From the NCBI GenBank assembly GCA_016722705.1, contig JADKGN010000001.1, positions 372,001 through 436,000 on the forward strand: DNA of 64,000 nt, in the 5' to 3' direction. The translations under genes and the position numbers were made by a program. Position 1 is the first letter of the stretch. The number at the start of each line of letters is the position of its first letter. This DNA is from Candidatus Dechloromonas phosphoritropha. GTDB taxonomy: Bacteria > Pseudomonadota > Gammaproteobacteria > Burkholderiales > Rhodocyclaceae. Positions 53,267-63,819 of this stretch are shown one piece after another. The notes under the pieces were generated by a model. The model searched no databases, was not told the origin of the DNA, and saw nothing but the letters and a program-made list of their open reading frames with translations.

Positions 53267-54670
53267 ATGAACTTGATCCTGGAATGGAACAACATCCTGC
53301 TCGAAGCCATTCGCAACGTCGGCAAGCTGCCGCTAGCCAGTCCCGACCGTGAACGCGGAGGCCCACCCCAGGTGGCACGCTCAATCGGCATCGTCTATAC
53401 CGCTGTGTACGACGCCTGGAGCGCCTACGATGCCGTGGCCAAGCCGGTGCGCCGCACCATGCCACGCAAACCTGTGGCCCAGCACACCGAAGCCAACCGC
53501 CGCAAAGCCATCAGCCAGGCGGCTTACCGTGCCCTCATCGACCAGTTCCCACCCGCCATCTATGAAGGTGGCTTCCGCCCCAACTACGAAACCATGCTGA
53601 CCGCACAGCTTGCCAAGGACGGCATCACCATCGGCGGCTCCACGCCAGCACCGGTCGACGTCGGTAACCAGGCGGCCGACGACGTGCTGGCCTTCCGCCA
53701 CAGCGACAACTCCAACCAGGCCAACCTGTACGCTGACACCACCGGCTACGCGCCGATGAACAAGCCCATGGCGGTGCTGCTACCCGCGCCGGTCGACGCG
53801 ATCGACTACCCCGGTCGCTGGCAGGCGCTGACTTACCTAAACAGCGCACATGAAGCCAAGACACCCAAGTTCATCTGTCCGCACTGGGGCCAGGTCAAAC
53901 CCTTCGCCCTCACCAGCGGCAGCCAGTTCCGCCCGACCACGGGTCCGCAGTCGCCTCTGAGCCAGGGCTACCTGGACCAGGCCAAGCACGTGATGGACAT
54001 TCAGGAGAGGCTCACGCCCGAGCAGAAAGTGATTGCCGAGTACTGGGCCGACGGCCCCAACTCCGAACTGCCGCCAGGCCATTGGACCGAATTTGCCGCT
54101 TTCGTCGTGGCGCGCGACGGCCTGGACCTCAACCAGTCCGTCAAGCTCTACCTCGCGCTGGCCAACGCCATCTTCGATGCGAGCATTGCGACCTGGGACG
54201 CCAAGAAGGCGTTCGACTACGTGCGCCCGGTCACCGCAATCCGCCACCTGTTCCGTGGCAGGCGCGTGCTCGGGTGGGCTGGTGCCGGCAAGGGAACGCA
54301 GGAAATCCTTGGCGAAACCTGGAAACCGTTCCAGGTACCCAGCTTCCCCACCCCGCCTTTCTGCGAATTCACCTCGGGCCACAGCGGCTTCTCCATGGCC
54401 GCTGCCACCGTGCTCAAGAACTTCACCGGTAGCGACGGATTCGGCTTCTTCTACGCACAGGATGTACCGCTCAAGGCCGACCCCACCGAACCCGTGACCG
54501 ACGTGGTGCTGCACTGGCCTACCTTCACCTCGGCCGCGCGTGAGGCTGGAGAGTCTCGCCTATATGGCGGAATCCATTTCTATGAAGGTAATGTTGTTGG
54601 CCTCGATATTGGGGAGAAAGTAGGCAATGCCGCCTACGCAAAGGCGCAGGACTTGTGGTCGGGCGCGTAA
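53267..54670 (+). CDS. Vanadium-dependent haloperoxidase/PAP2-family protein
   Basis: A 467-residue protein with the PAP2/vanadium-haloperoxidase signature: KAFDYVRPVTAIRHL (motif 1-like), FTSGHSGFSMAAATVL (motif 2) and SRLYGGIHFYEGNVVGLDIG (motif 3). ATG 53267 has GAAGAGGAGA upstream. No signal peptide is seen. Relatives either oxidise halides with peroxide or act as phosphatases; which applies is not decidable here. It is a single-gene cassette between attC-like sites and the last of the array. Confidence 0.8.
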   Translation: MNLILEWNNILLEAIRNVGKLPLASPDRERGGPPQVARSIGIVYTAVYDAWSAYDAVAKPVRRTMPRKPVAQHTEANRRKAISQAAYRALIDQFPPAIYEGGFRPNYETMLTAQLAKDGITIGGSTPAPVDVGNQAADDVLAFRHSDNSNQANLYADTTGYAPMNKPMAVLLPAPVDAIDYPGRWQALTYLNSAHEAKTPKFICPHWGQVKPFALTSGSQFRPTTGPQSPLSQGYLDQAKHVMDIQERLTPEQKVIAEYWADGPNSELPPGHWTEFAAFVVARDGLDLNQSVKLYLALANAIFDASIATWDAKKAFDYVRPVTAIRHLFRGRRVLGWAGAGKGTQEILGETWKPFQVPSFPTPPFCEFTSGHSGFSMAAATVLKNFTGSDGFGFFYAQDVPLKADPTEPVTDVVLHWPTFTSAAREAGESRLYGGIHFYEGNVVGLDIGEKVGNAAYAKAQDLWSGA

Positions 54671-54690
54671 AGGGCCTAGAAAGTCGTTCC

Positions 54691-54742
54691 ACCGGACCTG
54701 CGTAAACAGCCGAGCAGGTCCGGTAAATTCCAACGTTAAAGC
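54691..54742 (+). repeat. attC-like hairpin 8 after the haloperoxidase gene
   Basis: Perfect 11-bp arms ACCGGACCTGC and GCAGGTCCGGT with a 12-base loop, followed by GTTAAAGC at 54735. It may be a degenerate attC or a terminator; no T-run follows, which favours attC. Confidence 0.55.
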
Positions 54743-55053
54743 TGTAGAAAAACCCATTTTCAAGCTGAGATCCGCCAAAAAAAAGTTGTAGCAACGTTCT
54801 GCGTCATTTTTCATTTTCATGCTTTTCAGCTGGTCGTCGGCAACCGGGTCCCGGGTCGGGCCATGGCACTTTCCTGGTTTTAACTCCAGGATTGAGCCTT
54901 GTCATTCCGTATGGCTAACGGCACGATGCGGTCAGGGTACATATTTTTCTACAGCTTCGTTGGGGGCATCTGCCACAGACGGCACCTGGAAAATCCATTC
55001 AAGTCTTCAAGCGCCGCCTCATCACTGTCGCGGATAGTTAAAGTCTCTGGAAA
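54743..55053. other. Non-coding end of the integron array
   Basis: 310 bp with no gene. The beginning (GCTGTAGAAAAACCCATTTT) repeats the first part of the attC-like site at 53107, so a further cassette has probably been lost. A GGCTAAC-like core occurs near 54913. The remainder shows nothing recognisable. Confidence 0.4.
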
Positions 55054-55450
55054 TACCTTGCCGCGTGGATCGTTATGTTGCTGGTATCCATCGCCAATGG
55101 CGCTGTGCGCGCTCTCGTCTATGGTGGATACATGAGTAAACCGGCGGCCCACCAGATCGCGACCGTCATCGGCATTCTGCTGTTCGGCATGCTCATCCGG
55201 GCGTTCGTTCATCGGTTTCCCGTCTGTCTGCAGCTGGTATGCCATTTTCATTGACCTGCTCTGGATGGCGATGACCATCGCCTTCTAGTTTCTTTTCATT
55301 CACTTCGTTGGCGGTCATTCCTGGTCGGCGTTGCTTGCCAACTACAATCTTCGGGAAGGCAGGATGTGGATCTTCGTCCCGCTTTGGGTGGCCGTGGCGC
55401 CTTACGTGTATTTCCGTTTCCGCCAGCGGCACCTTCAGGCTAAACTTTGA
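55054..55450 (+). pseudogene. Decayed small membrane-protein gene (frameshift and in-frame TAG)
   Basis: LAAWIVMLLVSIANGAVRAL, then HQIATVIGILLFGMLIRAF, runs to a premature stop near 55249. The C-terminal half continues in another frame: DLLWMAMTIAF, TAG, FLFIHFVGGHSWSALLANYN, WIFVPLWVAVAPYVYFRF. In relatives I recall a Glu codon stands where TAG is. Two independent lesions make this a pseudogene of a four-segment membrane protein of unknown function. Confidence 0.65.
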
Positions 55451-55477
55451 ACATTCAGCAATCAACAGGAGAAAGAA

Positions 55478-55765
55478 ATGTCCAGTGTCGGTTACCACGA
55501 ACCCGTAGAAGAACTGTCCGATGCAACGCGCGACATGCACCGTGCCATCGTTTCGCTGATGGAGGAACTGGAGGCTATCGACTGGTACAACCAGCGCGCC
55601 GATGCCTGCAAGGACAGCGAACTCAAGGCAATTCTCGAACACAATCGCGACGAGGAAAAGGAACACGCAGCCATGGTGCTGGAGTGGATTCGCCGTCGCG
55701 ACCCGAGTTTCTCGAAAGAGCTCAAGGATTATGTGTTCACCGACAAGCCAATTGCCCACAAGTAG
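55478..55765 (+). CDS. Encapsulated-ferritin-like (EncFtn family) protein
   Basis: A 95-residue protein matching the EncFtn family: MEELEAIDWYNQRADAC and HNRDEEKEHAAMVLEWIRRR contain the conserved Glu, Glu and Glu-x-x-His iron ligands of the ferroxidase site formed between subunits. GGAG precedes ATG 55478. EncFtn proteins normally carry a C-terminal peptide that loads them into an encapsulin shell; here the protein ends at KPIAHK and no encapsulin gene is nearby. Role in iron oxidation or storage is inferred from the family. Confidence 0.8.
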   Translation: MSSVGYHEPVEELSDATRDMHRAIVSLMEELEAIDWYNQRADACKDSELKAILEHNRDEEKEHAAMVLEWIRRRDPSFSKELKDYVFTDKPIAHK

Positions 55766-55799
55766 TCAGCGCGGCTACTAAGCGGATCGCCACAGGATT

Positions 55800-56186
55800 A
55801 TGCCTATCCACGGACTGGCGCACTACAACATCCGCGCCGAACGCGCACTGATGGAAGTTCTGCGCGATTTCTACGTAGCAGTCGTCGGACTGCAGGAGGG
55901 TTCGCGGCCACTAGCTTCCTTCGGCTACTGGCTATACGCGGGCGAACGGGATGTCCTGCATCTCTCGGAAACCGTCTCGGGCGAAACGCGGCGTAGCGGC
56001 TCGGACCGGGCCTTCGACCACGTGGCTTTCGAATGCGAAAACTGGCCGGAATTCCAAAGCCGGCTTGAACGCCATGCGATCAAATTCGTCGAACGCGGTG
56101 GTCAGGGCAATGTCCGGCGCCAGGTCTTTTTACGTGACCCGGCAGGCAACGGCATCAAACTGGGCTTTCCGCCCGCCACCGCCTAA
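55800..56186 (+). CDS. VOC family (glyoxalase/dioxygenase-like) protein
   Basis: A 128-residue vicinal-oxygen-chelate fold protein: GLAHYNIRAERALMEVLRDF at the start, metal-ligand-like His in DVLHLSE and AFDHVAFEC, and the closing FLRDPAGNGIKLGFP. Starts 34 bp after the ferritin-like gene, on the same strand, so probably co-transcribed. Reaction unknown. Confidence 0.85.
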   Translation: MPIHGLAHYNIRAERALMEVLRDFYVAVVGLQEGSRPLASFGYWLYAGERDVLHLSETVSGETRRSGSDRAFDHVAFECENWPEFQSRLERHAIKFVERGGQGNVRRQVFLRDPAGNGIKLGFPPATA

Positions 56187-56207
56187 ATCCGCCTGAATAA
56201 AACCCGG

Positions 56208-56824
56208 CTACTCGCCGACGATATCAACCCCGGCTGGCGGCGTAAACTGGAAAGTTGTCGCCGGCAGTGCCGGATTGCGTTCGAGGTTCGTGAAGCGGAT
56301 ATGGGTCGTCTGGCCGAAGCTGTCGTAAAGTTCCATGGCATGCAGGTCCTTGCCGGCAAAGCCGAGGCGAACTTTCTCGAAGCCACTGTCGCCGGCCTTG
56401 GGCGTCGCCTCGACCCAGTTCATTTCATTCGCCGTGCCCGCTTCCACAAGCGTGAAATTCTTTTCCAGTTCGTTGCTGCCGGCGAGTAGCGCCGCCGGGG
56501 AACCGCTGATCGCCTGCCCGGCCTGGCGCACCGTGATCTGCTTGAGCTCGGTATCGTAAATCCAGATTTTCTCACCATCGCCGACGATCAGCTGCGGGTA
56601 AGGCTTCTGGATATCCCAGCGCAACTTACCAGGCCGCGAGATGGCGACGATGCCCGACGACTGCTGTGGCTTGCGCCCGTTCTTGCCGATCACCAGTTGC
56701 GAGAAATCGGCCTTGAGCGTGCGCGTGCTGCCGAGGAACTGGTGCAACTGATCAATCGCTCCGGCCACGGCAAACAGCGGGAAAAAAGCGACTGTTGCGG
56801 TCAACAGCGTTTTTGCGGCAAATT

Positions 56825-56828
<4 letters not shown>
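56208..56828 (-). CDS. lolA: Outer-membrane lipoprotein carrier LolA
   Basis: A 206-residue periplasmic protein with a signal peptide (MKFAAKTLLTATVAFFPLFA). The body shows the LolA pattern TRTLKADFSQLVIG, GKLRWDIQKPYPQLIVGDGE and the C-terminal beta strands ending FTPPAGVDIV. It carries lipoproteins from LolCDE to LolB. Its start overlaps the ftsK stop by 4 bp. In E. coli rarA follows lolA directly; here the next gene in that direction is 27 kb of accessory DNA away. Confidence 0.93.
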
Positions 56829-59131
<2,303 letters not shown>

Positions 59132-59133
59132 GT

Positions 59134-59796
59134 TCAGGTTCCGACAATCGTTATGCGGTCACCTTCGCTGATGATGTATCCGCCAACCTCGAGGTCGCGC
59201 ATCACCTTGCTGACCATTTCGCGCGAAGCGCCGATCATGCGAGCCATGTCTTGCTTGGAGATCTTCTGCCTGACCACCCGCTTGCCGCTTTCTTCTTCGG
59301 ACATATCAAGCAGCAGGCGGGCGACGCGGCCATAGACGTCGAGCAGCGCCAGGCTTTCGATATTGCGGTCGGCTTCGCGCAGCCGGCGCACCAGAATCTG
59401 CATCAGCTTTTGCATGACCTGGAAGTTGTCTTGCATGCAGCGCTGGAATTCTTGCTTGCCGAGGGTCAGCAGTTCGCAGGGTTCGACGGCGACGACATTG
59501 GCCGACCGCGGGCTGCCGTCGATCAGGCCCATTTCTCCGAAAAATTCACCCGGACTCAGCCAGGCGAGAATGATCTCGCGACCTTCCTCATCGAAATTGG
59601 TCACCTTGGCGCGACCGGTGAGCAGGACGATCAGGGTCTCCGCGTCTTCACCCGCGCGCACGACCTGCTCGCCACGAGCGGCGCGCCGACGCATCGCCGC
59701 TTTCGACAAGCGCTCCAGTTCTCTCTCATCGAGGCCCGAGAAGAGCGGTATGTTGCGCAGGACCACCAGACTCAAGCCAACATTTGTTGAGGACAT
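59134..59796 (-). CDS. Crp/Fnr-family transcriptional regulator
   Basis: A 220-residue regulator: N-terminal cyclic-nucleotide-binding-like domain (WLSPGEFFGEMGLIDGSPRS, then ANVVAVEPCELLTL) and C-terminal HTH (ISKQDMARMIGASREMVSKV, then MRDLEVGGYI). No N-terminal cysteine cluster of Fnr type is seen, so it is not an oxygen-sensing FNR. The ligand is unknown. It immediately precedes ftsK; co-transcription is likely. The 128 bp to trxB form a divergent promoter region. Confidence 0.9.
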   Translation of the reverse strand: MSSTNVGLSLVVLRNIPLFSGLDERELERLSKAAMRRRAARGEQVVRAGEDAETLIVLLTGRAKVTNFDEEGREIILAWLSPGEFFGEMGLIDGSPRSANVVAVEPCELLTLGKQEFQRCMQDNFQVMQKLMQILVRRLREADRNIESLALLDVYGRVARLLLDMSEEESGKRVVRQKISKQDMARMIGASREMVSKVMRDLEVGGYIISEGDRITIVGT

Positions 59797-59924
59797 AAAG
59801 CATTTCCCTTCATGGAGTTACGCGAGGATTATAAACTCAATTCGAAAAGTACGAGAGAAAGGGCGAAAAATCGGGCCATGGTTGGGGGATATAATTTTGC
59901 CAATTACCACTATCGAGAATCGCC

Positions 59925-60881
59925 ATGCCCCAAGGACCCAGTCACAACCGCCTCATCATCCTCGGTTCCGGCCCCGCCGGTTACACCGCTGCGGTCTATG
60001 CCGCCCGCGCCAACCTCAAACCCGTTCTGATTACTGGCCTGGCCCAGGGCGGCCAGTTGATGACGACGACCGATGTCGACAACTGGCCGGCCGATGCCGA
60101 CGGCGTCCAGGGTCCCGACCTGATGGCGCGTTTCGAGGCACACGCGCGGCGCTTCGATACCGAGATCGTATTCGACCATATCCACACCGCGCAACTGACG
60201 CAGAAGCCATTCACGCTGATCGGCGATGCCGGCACCTACACCTGCGACGCGCTGATCATCGCCACCGGCGCCTCGGCCCAGTATCTCGGCCTGCCCTCCG
60301 AAGAAGCCTTCATGGGCAAGGGCGTTTCCGCCTGCGCCACCTGCGACGGTTTCTTCTATCGCAACAAGCCGGTCGCCGTCGTTGGCGGTGGCAACACGGC
60401 GGTCGAGGAAGCGCTCTATCTGACCAACATCGCCAGCCATGTCACGCTGATCCACCGCCGCGACAAGTTGCGCTCGGAAAAGATTATGCAGGACAAGTTG
60501 TTCGAGAAGGAAAAGGCCGGAAAGGTCACGATCCTGTGGGACAGCGTTCTGGATGAGGTGCTGGGCGACGATTCCGGCGTCACCGGTCTGCAGGTCAAGA
60601 ACGTCAAGAACGGCGCAACGCACAAGGTGGACGTGCATGGCATCTTCATCGCCATCGGCCACAAGCCGAACACCGATATCTTTGCCGGCCAGTTGAAAAT
60701 GGAAGACGGTTACATCGTGACCGAGGCCGGCCGCCAGGGCAACGCGACGCAGAGCAGCGTCACCGGTGTCTACGCCGCCGGCGACGTGCAGGACCATGTC
60801 TATCGCCAGGCCTGCACCTCGGCCGGCAGCGGCTGCATGGCGGCGCTCGATGCCGAACGCTACCTCGATAACTTCGTCTGA
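59925..60881 (+). CDS. trxB: Thioredoxin reductase
   Basis: A 318-residue flavoprotein with FAD motif LGSGPAGYTAAVYAARANLK, the redox CACATC-type region SACATCDGFFYR (Cys-Ala-Thr-Cys), the NADPH motif VVGGGNTAVEEALYL and the closing AAGDVQDHVYRQ. It reduces thioredoxin with NADPH in the cytosol. Divergent from the Crp/Fnr gene; the ftsK-trxB neighbourhood is conserved in proteobacteria. Confidence 0.95.
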   Translation: MPQGPSHNRLIILGSGPAGYTAAVYAARANLKPVLITGLAQGGQLMTTTDVDNWPADADGVQGPDLMARFEAHARRFDTEIVFDHIHTAQLTQKPFTLIGDAGTYTCDALIIATGASAQYLGLPSEEAFMGKGVSACATCDGFFYRNKPVAVVGGGNTAVEEALYLTNIASHVTLIHRRDKLRSEKIMQDKLFEKEKAGKVTILWDSVLDEVLGDDSGVTGLQVKNVKNGATHKVDVHGIFIAIGHKPNTDIFAGQLKMEDGYIVTEAGRQGNATQSSVTGVYAAGDVQDHVYRQACTSAGSGCMAALDAERYLDNFV

Positions 60882-61449
60882 TAAGTCATCAGACTTGATC
60901 GACCCAGACGATCTCGCAGCTTTTCGCGCCGCGGTGGCGGATGCGCGGCCGCTGCCGGCATCGGATCGCGTTCATCTCAGTGGCCCGATGCCGTCGCCGC
61001 GCCCGCTGCAACGCCTGGCCGACGAGCAGGCGGCGCTGCGTGAAAGCCTGCACGGACCGATCACCCTGCTGGACCGGCTCGAAGGGGGTGACGAGCCGAG
61101 CCATCGGCGTAGTGGTATCGCCAACAGCGTGCTGCGCGATCTGCGGCGCGGACGCTGGGCCGTGCAGGACGAGATCGACCTGCACGGCCTGAACCGCGAT
61201 GAGGCGCGTAGCAACCTGGCAGCCTTTCTCGCCAAATCCCTGAAACAGGGCCGGCGCTGTGTGCGCATCGTTCACGGCAAGGGACACGGCTCGCCAGGCA
61301 GGGAGGCCGTGCTCAGGCGCCTGGTACGCGGCTGGCTGGTGCAGAAAAGCGAAGTTCTGGCCTACTGCCAGGCAAAGCCCCAGGATGGGGGCGAAGGAGC
61401 GGTCATCGTGCTGCTGCGCACGCAAAGGAAACCTGCCTCACCATCCTGA
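60850..61449 (+). CDS. Smr domain protein
   Basis: A protein of about 199 residues with a C-terminal Smr domain: the conserved EIDLHGLNRDEARSNLAAFL, then VRIVHGKGHGS (HGxG motif) and a Val-Leu-Ala-Tyr strand near the end. Smr domains nick or bind DNA/RNA; short forms like SmrA/SmrB act on DNA or collided ribosomes. ATG 60850 overlaps trxB by 32 bp; TTG 60895 is an alternative start. Convergent with the next gene. Confidence 0.88.
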   Translation: MPNATSITSSDKSSDLIDPDDLAAFRAAVADARPLPASDRVHLSGPMPSPRPLQRLADEQAALRESLHGPITLLDRLEGGDEPSHRRSGIANSVLRDLRRGRWAVQDEIDLHGLNRDEARSNLAAFLAKSLKQGRRCVRIVHGKGHGSPGREAVLRRLVRGWLVQKSEVLAYCQAKPQDGGEGAVIVLLRTQRKPASPS

Positions 61450-61490
61450 GAGACGGCTTCCCCGCGATTCTGTTTCTGGCTCTCCACAAA

Positions 61491-61823
61491 TCAATGCTTG
61501 AAGAGATCAGGGTCGTCAACCCAGTCCCAGGCCGTTCCTGGCGAGTCATTTGGCGTCAGCCTCAGGGCACCGTGCGCCGTAGCCAGATGAAAGATTTCCA
61601 GCGCCACATCGTGCGGGAAACCCTCGCGTCCAGGGCGATCGGTGACCATCAGGTCCGTTAGATAGGCGTCCAGCCCGGCCTTGCCCCACAACGCGACGAC
61701 CCTTGCAAGGATCCGCGGAAACCGCTGCTCAATAAGCACCGGGTAGATTCCGGATTCCGGCCCGAGCAACTCCAGCAGCTTCCCCTTGAGCGCGGGGATA
61801 TCAAAATCTTCCTGGTCATCCAT
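61491..61823 (-). CDS. Conserved hypothetical protein downstream of glnB
   Basis: A 110-residue acidic protein (MDDQEDFDIPALKGKLLELL, then YPVLIEQRFPRILARVVALW), soluble, mostly helical. ATG 61823 is preferred to a longer upstream frame that overlaps glnB. It follows glnB by 16 bp on the same strand and is probably in its operon. No family name recognised. Confidence 0.7.
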   Translation of the reverse strand: MDDQEDFDIPALKGKLLELLGPESGIYPVLIEQRFPRILARVVALWGKAGLDAYLTDLMVTDRPGREGFPHDVALEIFHLATAHGALRLTPNDSPGTAWDWVDDPDLFKH

Positions 61824-61839
61824 GACAATGCTCTCCGAA

Positions 61840-62178
61840 TCAGATTGCCGCCTCGCCGGTCTCACCGGTACGGATACGCACCACCTGCTCGACCGGCGTG
61901 ACGAATATCTTGCCGTCGCCGATCTTGCCGGTGCGGGCAGCCTTGATGATGGCATCAATGGCGGCATCCGTGTGCTCGGACTTGACGACGATTTCGATCT
62001 TGATCTTGGGCAGGAAATCGACCACGTATTCGGCACCGCGATAAAGCTCGGTGTGGCCTTTCTGGCGTCCGAAACCCTTGACTTCGGTGACCGTCAGGCC
62101 GGTGATGCCGATTTCCGACAGCGCTTCGCGCACTTCGTCGAGCTTGAACGGCTTGATGATGGCTTCGATCTTCTTCAT
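61840..62178 (-). CDS. glnB: Nitrogen regulatory protein PII
   Basis: A 112-residue PII protein. The T-loop contains the uridylylation site Tyr51 in TELYRGAEYVVDFLPK, and both PROSITE-like regions are present (the second as TGKIGDGKIFVTPVEQVVRI). It senses 2-oxoglutarate and ATP/ADP and controls glutamine synthetase modification and NtrBC. Located 27 bp after nadE on the same strand, an arrangement common in betaproteobacteria. GlnB and GlnK cannot be told apart by sequence alone; no amtB is adjacent, favouring GlnB. Confidence 0.93.
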   Translation of the reverse strand: MKKIEAIIKPFKLDEVREALSEIGITGLTVTEVKGFGRQKGHTELYRGAEYVVDFLPKIKIEIVVKSEHTDAAIDAIIKAARTGKIGDGKIFVTPVEQVVRIRTGETGEAAI

Positions 62179-62205
62179 GTCCTGCTTCCTGTTCGATTCG
62201 GCTAT

Positions 62206-63813
62206 TCAAAATTCGTCATGGTAACGGTTGGTAATAGGATACCGCCAATCCTTGCCAAAACCACGCGGCGTGATGCGAATTCCGACCGGCGCCTGGCGCC
62301 GCTTGTATTCGGCGATGCGCAACAGGCGGACGACCCGGCGCACCGCTTCTTGCGGCAAGCCGGCGGCGATGATCTCGCGCGGACTCCGGTCTTCTTCCAT
62401 GTAGGCGCGGACGATGGCATCCAGGATATCGTAGGGCGGCAGCGAATCCTGATCGGTCTGGTCCGGCTTAAGTTCCGCCGAGGGCGCCCGGACGATGATG
62501 TTTTCCGGAATGACCGGTGAAATCGTGTTGCGGTAGCGCGCAAGGCGGTAGACCAGCGTCTTATAGACGTCCTTGATCACCGCGAAGCCGCCCGCCATGT
62601 CGCCGTAGAGGGTGCAGTAGCCGACCGCCATTTCCGACTTGTTGCCTGTGGTCAATACCAGCGCGCCGGTCTTGTTTGAGAGCGCCATCAGGATATTTCC
62701 GCGGATCCGCGCCTGGATGTTTTCTTCGGTTGTATCAGCGGCCATGCCGGCGAACAGCGGGTCGAGCAGGTCCCGGTAGGTGGCCATCGCCTGTGCGATG
62801 GGTACCTCGTCGTAGCGCACGCCGAGCGCATCAACCATCGCCCGCGAATCATCGAGGCTCATCCGTGCGGTATATGGGGACGGCATCATGACCGCCCACA
62901 CTTTGTCCGCTCCCAGCGCGTCGACCGCGACACACAGGGTCAGTGCCGAATCGATGCCGCCCGAGAATCCGATGAGCGTCCCCTTGAAGCCGTTCTTGCC
63001 GATATAGTCGCGGACACCCAGCACCAGGGCACGGTAGGCCTCGGCCTCGACTGAGAGTTCTTCCGCCATGTCGGCGGAGCGCAGGCGCCCACTGTCGTAA
63101 TCAACGATACCCAGAGCTTCCTCGAACTGTGGCAGGCGCATCCGGCAGTGGCCTTCGGCATCGACGGCGAACGAAGCGCCGTCGAAAACCAGTTCGTCCT
63201 GACCGCCAACCAGGTTGACGTAGATGGCGGGAACGCCGGTGGTGGCAACACGCTCGCGCAGCATCTCGAGGCGCTGCTGATGCTTTTCCAGATGGCAGGG
63301 CGAGGCATTGAGCACGACGAGCAGTTCTGCCCCGCCGGCAGACGCCAGTTCCGCCGGGCCAGCCTCCCAGATGTCGGCGCAGATGTTGATACCGCAACGG
63401 ACGCCGCCCAAGGTCACGACGCAGGCTGCGTCGCCAGCATCGAAATAGCGCTTCTCGTCAAAGACGTCGTAGTTGGGCAGACGGATCTTGCGGTAAACCG
63501 CCATTTTCCGTCCGTTTTCGATGACTGTGGCGGCGTTGTAGCGTCGCCCCTCATGCTCTTCCGGGTGACCGACAATCAGGGCAATGCCCTCGACGCGGCT
63601 GGCGAGATCATCCAGTGCACGCCCGCAGGCCCGGTAGAAATCGGGGCGCAGCAACAGGTCTTCCGGCGGATAGCCGCACAAGGCCAGTTCCGGCGTCACC
63701 AGAACCTGCGCCCCCCGTGCCCTGGCCGCCACGGCACATTCGATGATGCGCCTGGCGTTGCCGGTCAGGTCACCGACGGTGGCGTTGAACTGGGCAACGG
63801 CGATGCGCAGCAT
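62206..63813 (-). CDS. nadE: Glutamine-dependent NAD+ synthetase
   Basis: A 535-residue two-domain enzyme. The N-terminal nitrilase-type glutaminase (residues 1-260) has the Glu in LVTPELALCGYPPEDLL, Lys in YRKIRLPNYDVFDE and Cys in RCGINICADIWEAG; the C-terminal synthetase has the P-loop LIGFSGGIDSALTLCVAVDA. It amidates nicotinic acid adenine dinucleotide to NAD+ with glutamine as nitrogen donor. It lies 6 bp downstream of ppa and upstream of glnB. Confidence 0.96.
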   Translation of the reverse strand: MLRIAVAQFNATVGDLTGNARRIIECAVAARARGAQVLVTPELALCGYPPEDLLLRPDFYRACGRALDDLASRVEGIALIVGHPEEHEGRRYNAATVIENGRKMAVYRKIRLPNYDVFDEKRYFDAGDAACVVTLGGVRCGINICADIWEAGPAELASAGGAELLVVLNASPCHLEKHQQRLEMLRERVATTGVPAIYVNLVGGQDELVFDGASFAVDAEGHCRMRLPQFEEALGIVDYDSGRLRSADMAEELSVEAEAYRALVLGVRDYIGKNGFKGTLIGFSGGIDSALTLCVAVDALGADKVWAVMMPSPYTARMSLDDSRAMVDALGVRYDEVPIAQAMATYRDLLDPLFAGMAADTTEENIQARIRGNILMALSNKTGALVLTTGNKSEMAVGYCTLYGDMAGGFAVIKDVYKTLVYRLARYRNTISPVIPENIIVRAPSAELKPDQTDQDSLPPYDILDAIVRAYMEEDRSPREIIAAGLPQEAVRRVVRLLRIAEYKRRQAPVGIRITPRGFGKDWRYPITNRYHDEF

Positions 63814-63819
63814 CGGGGC

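Noticed and set aside
45251..55293. Stop-codon recoding (amber read as an amino acid)
   Set aside because: Intact core genes use TAA, TAG and TGA as normal stops, and lesions involve both TAG and TAA, so isolated nonsense mutation is simpler.
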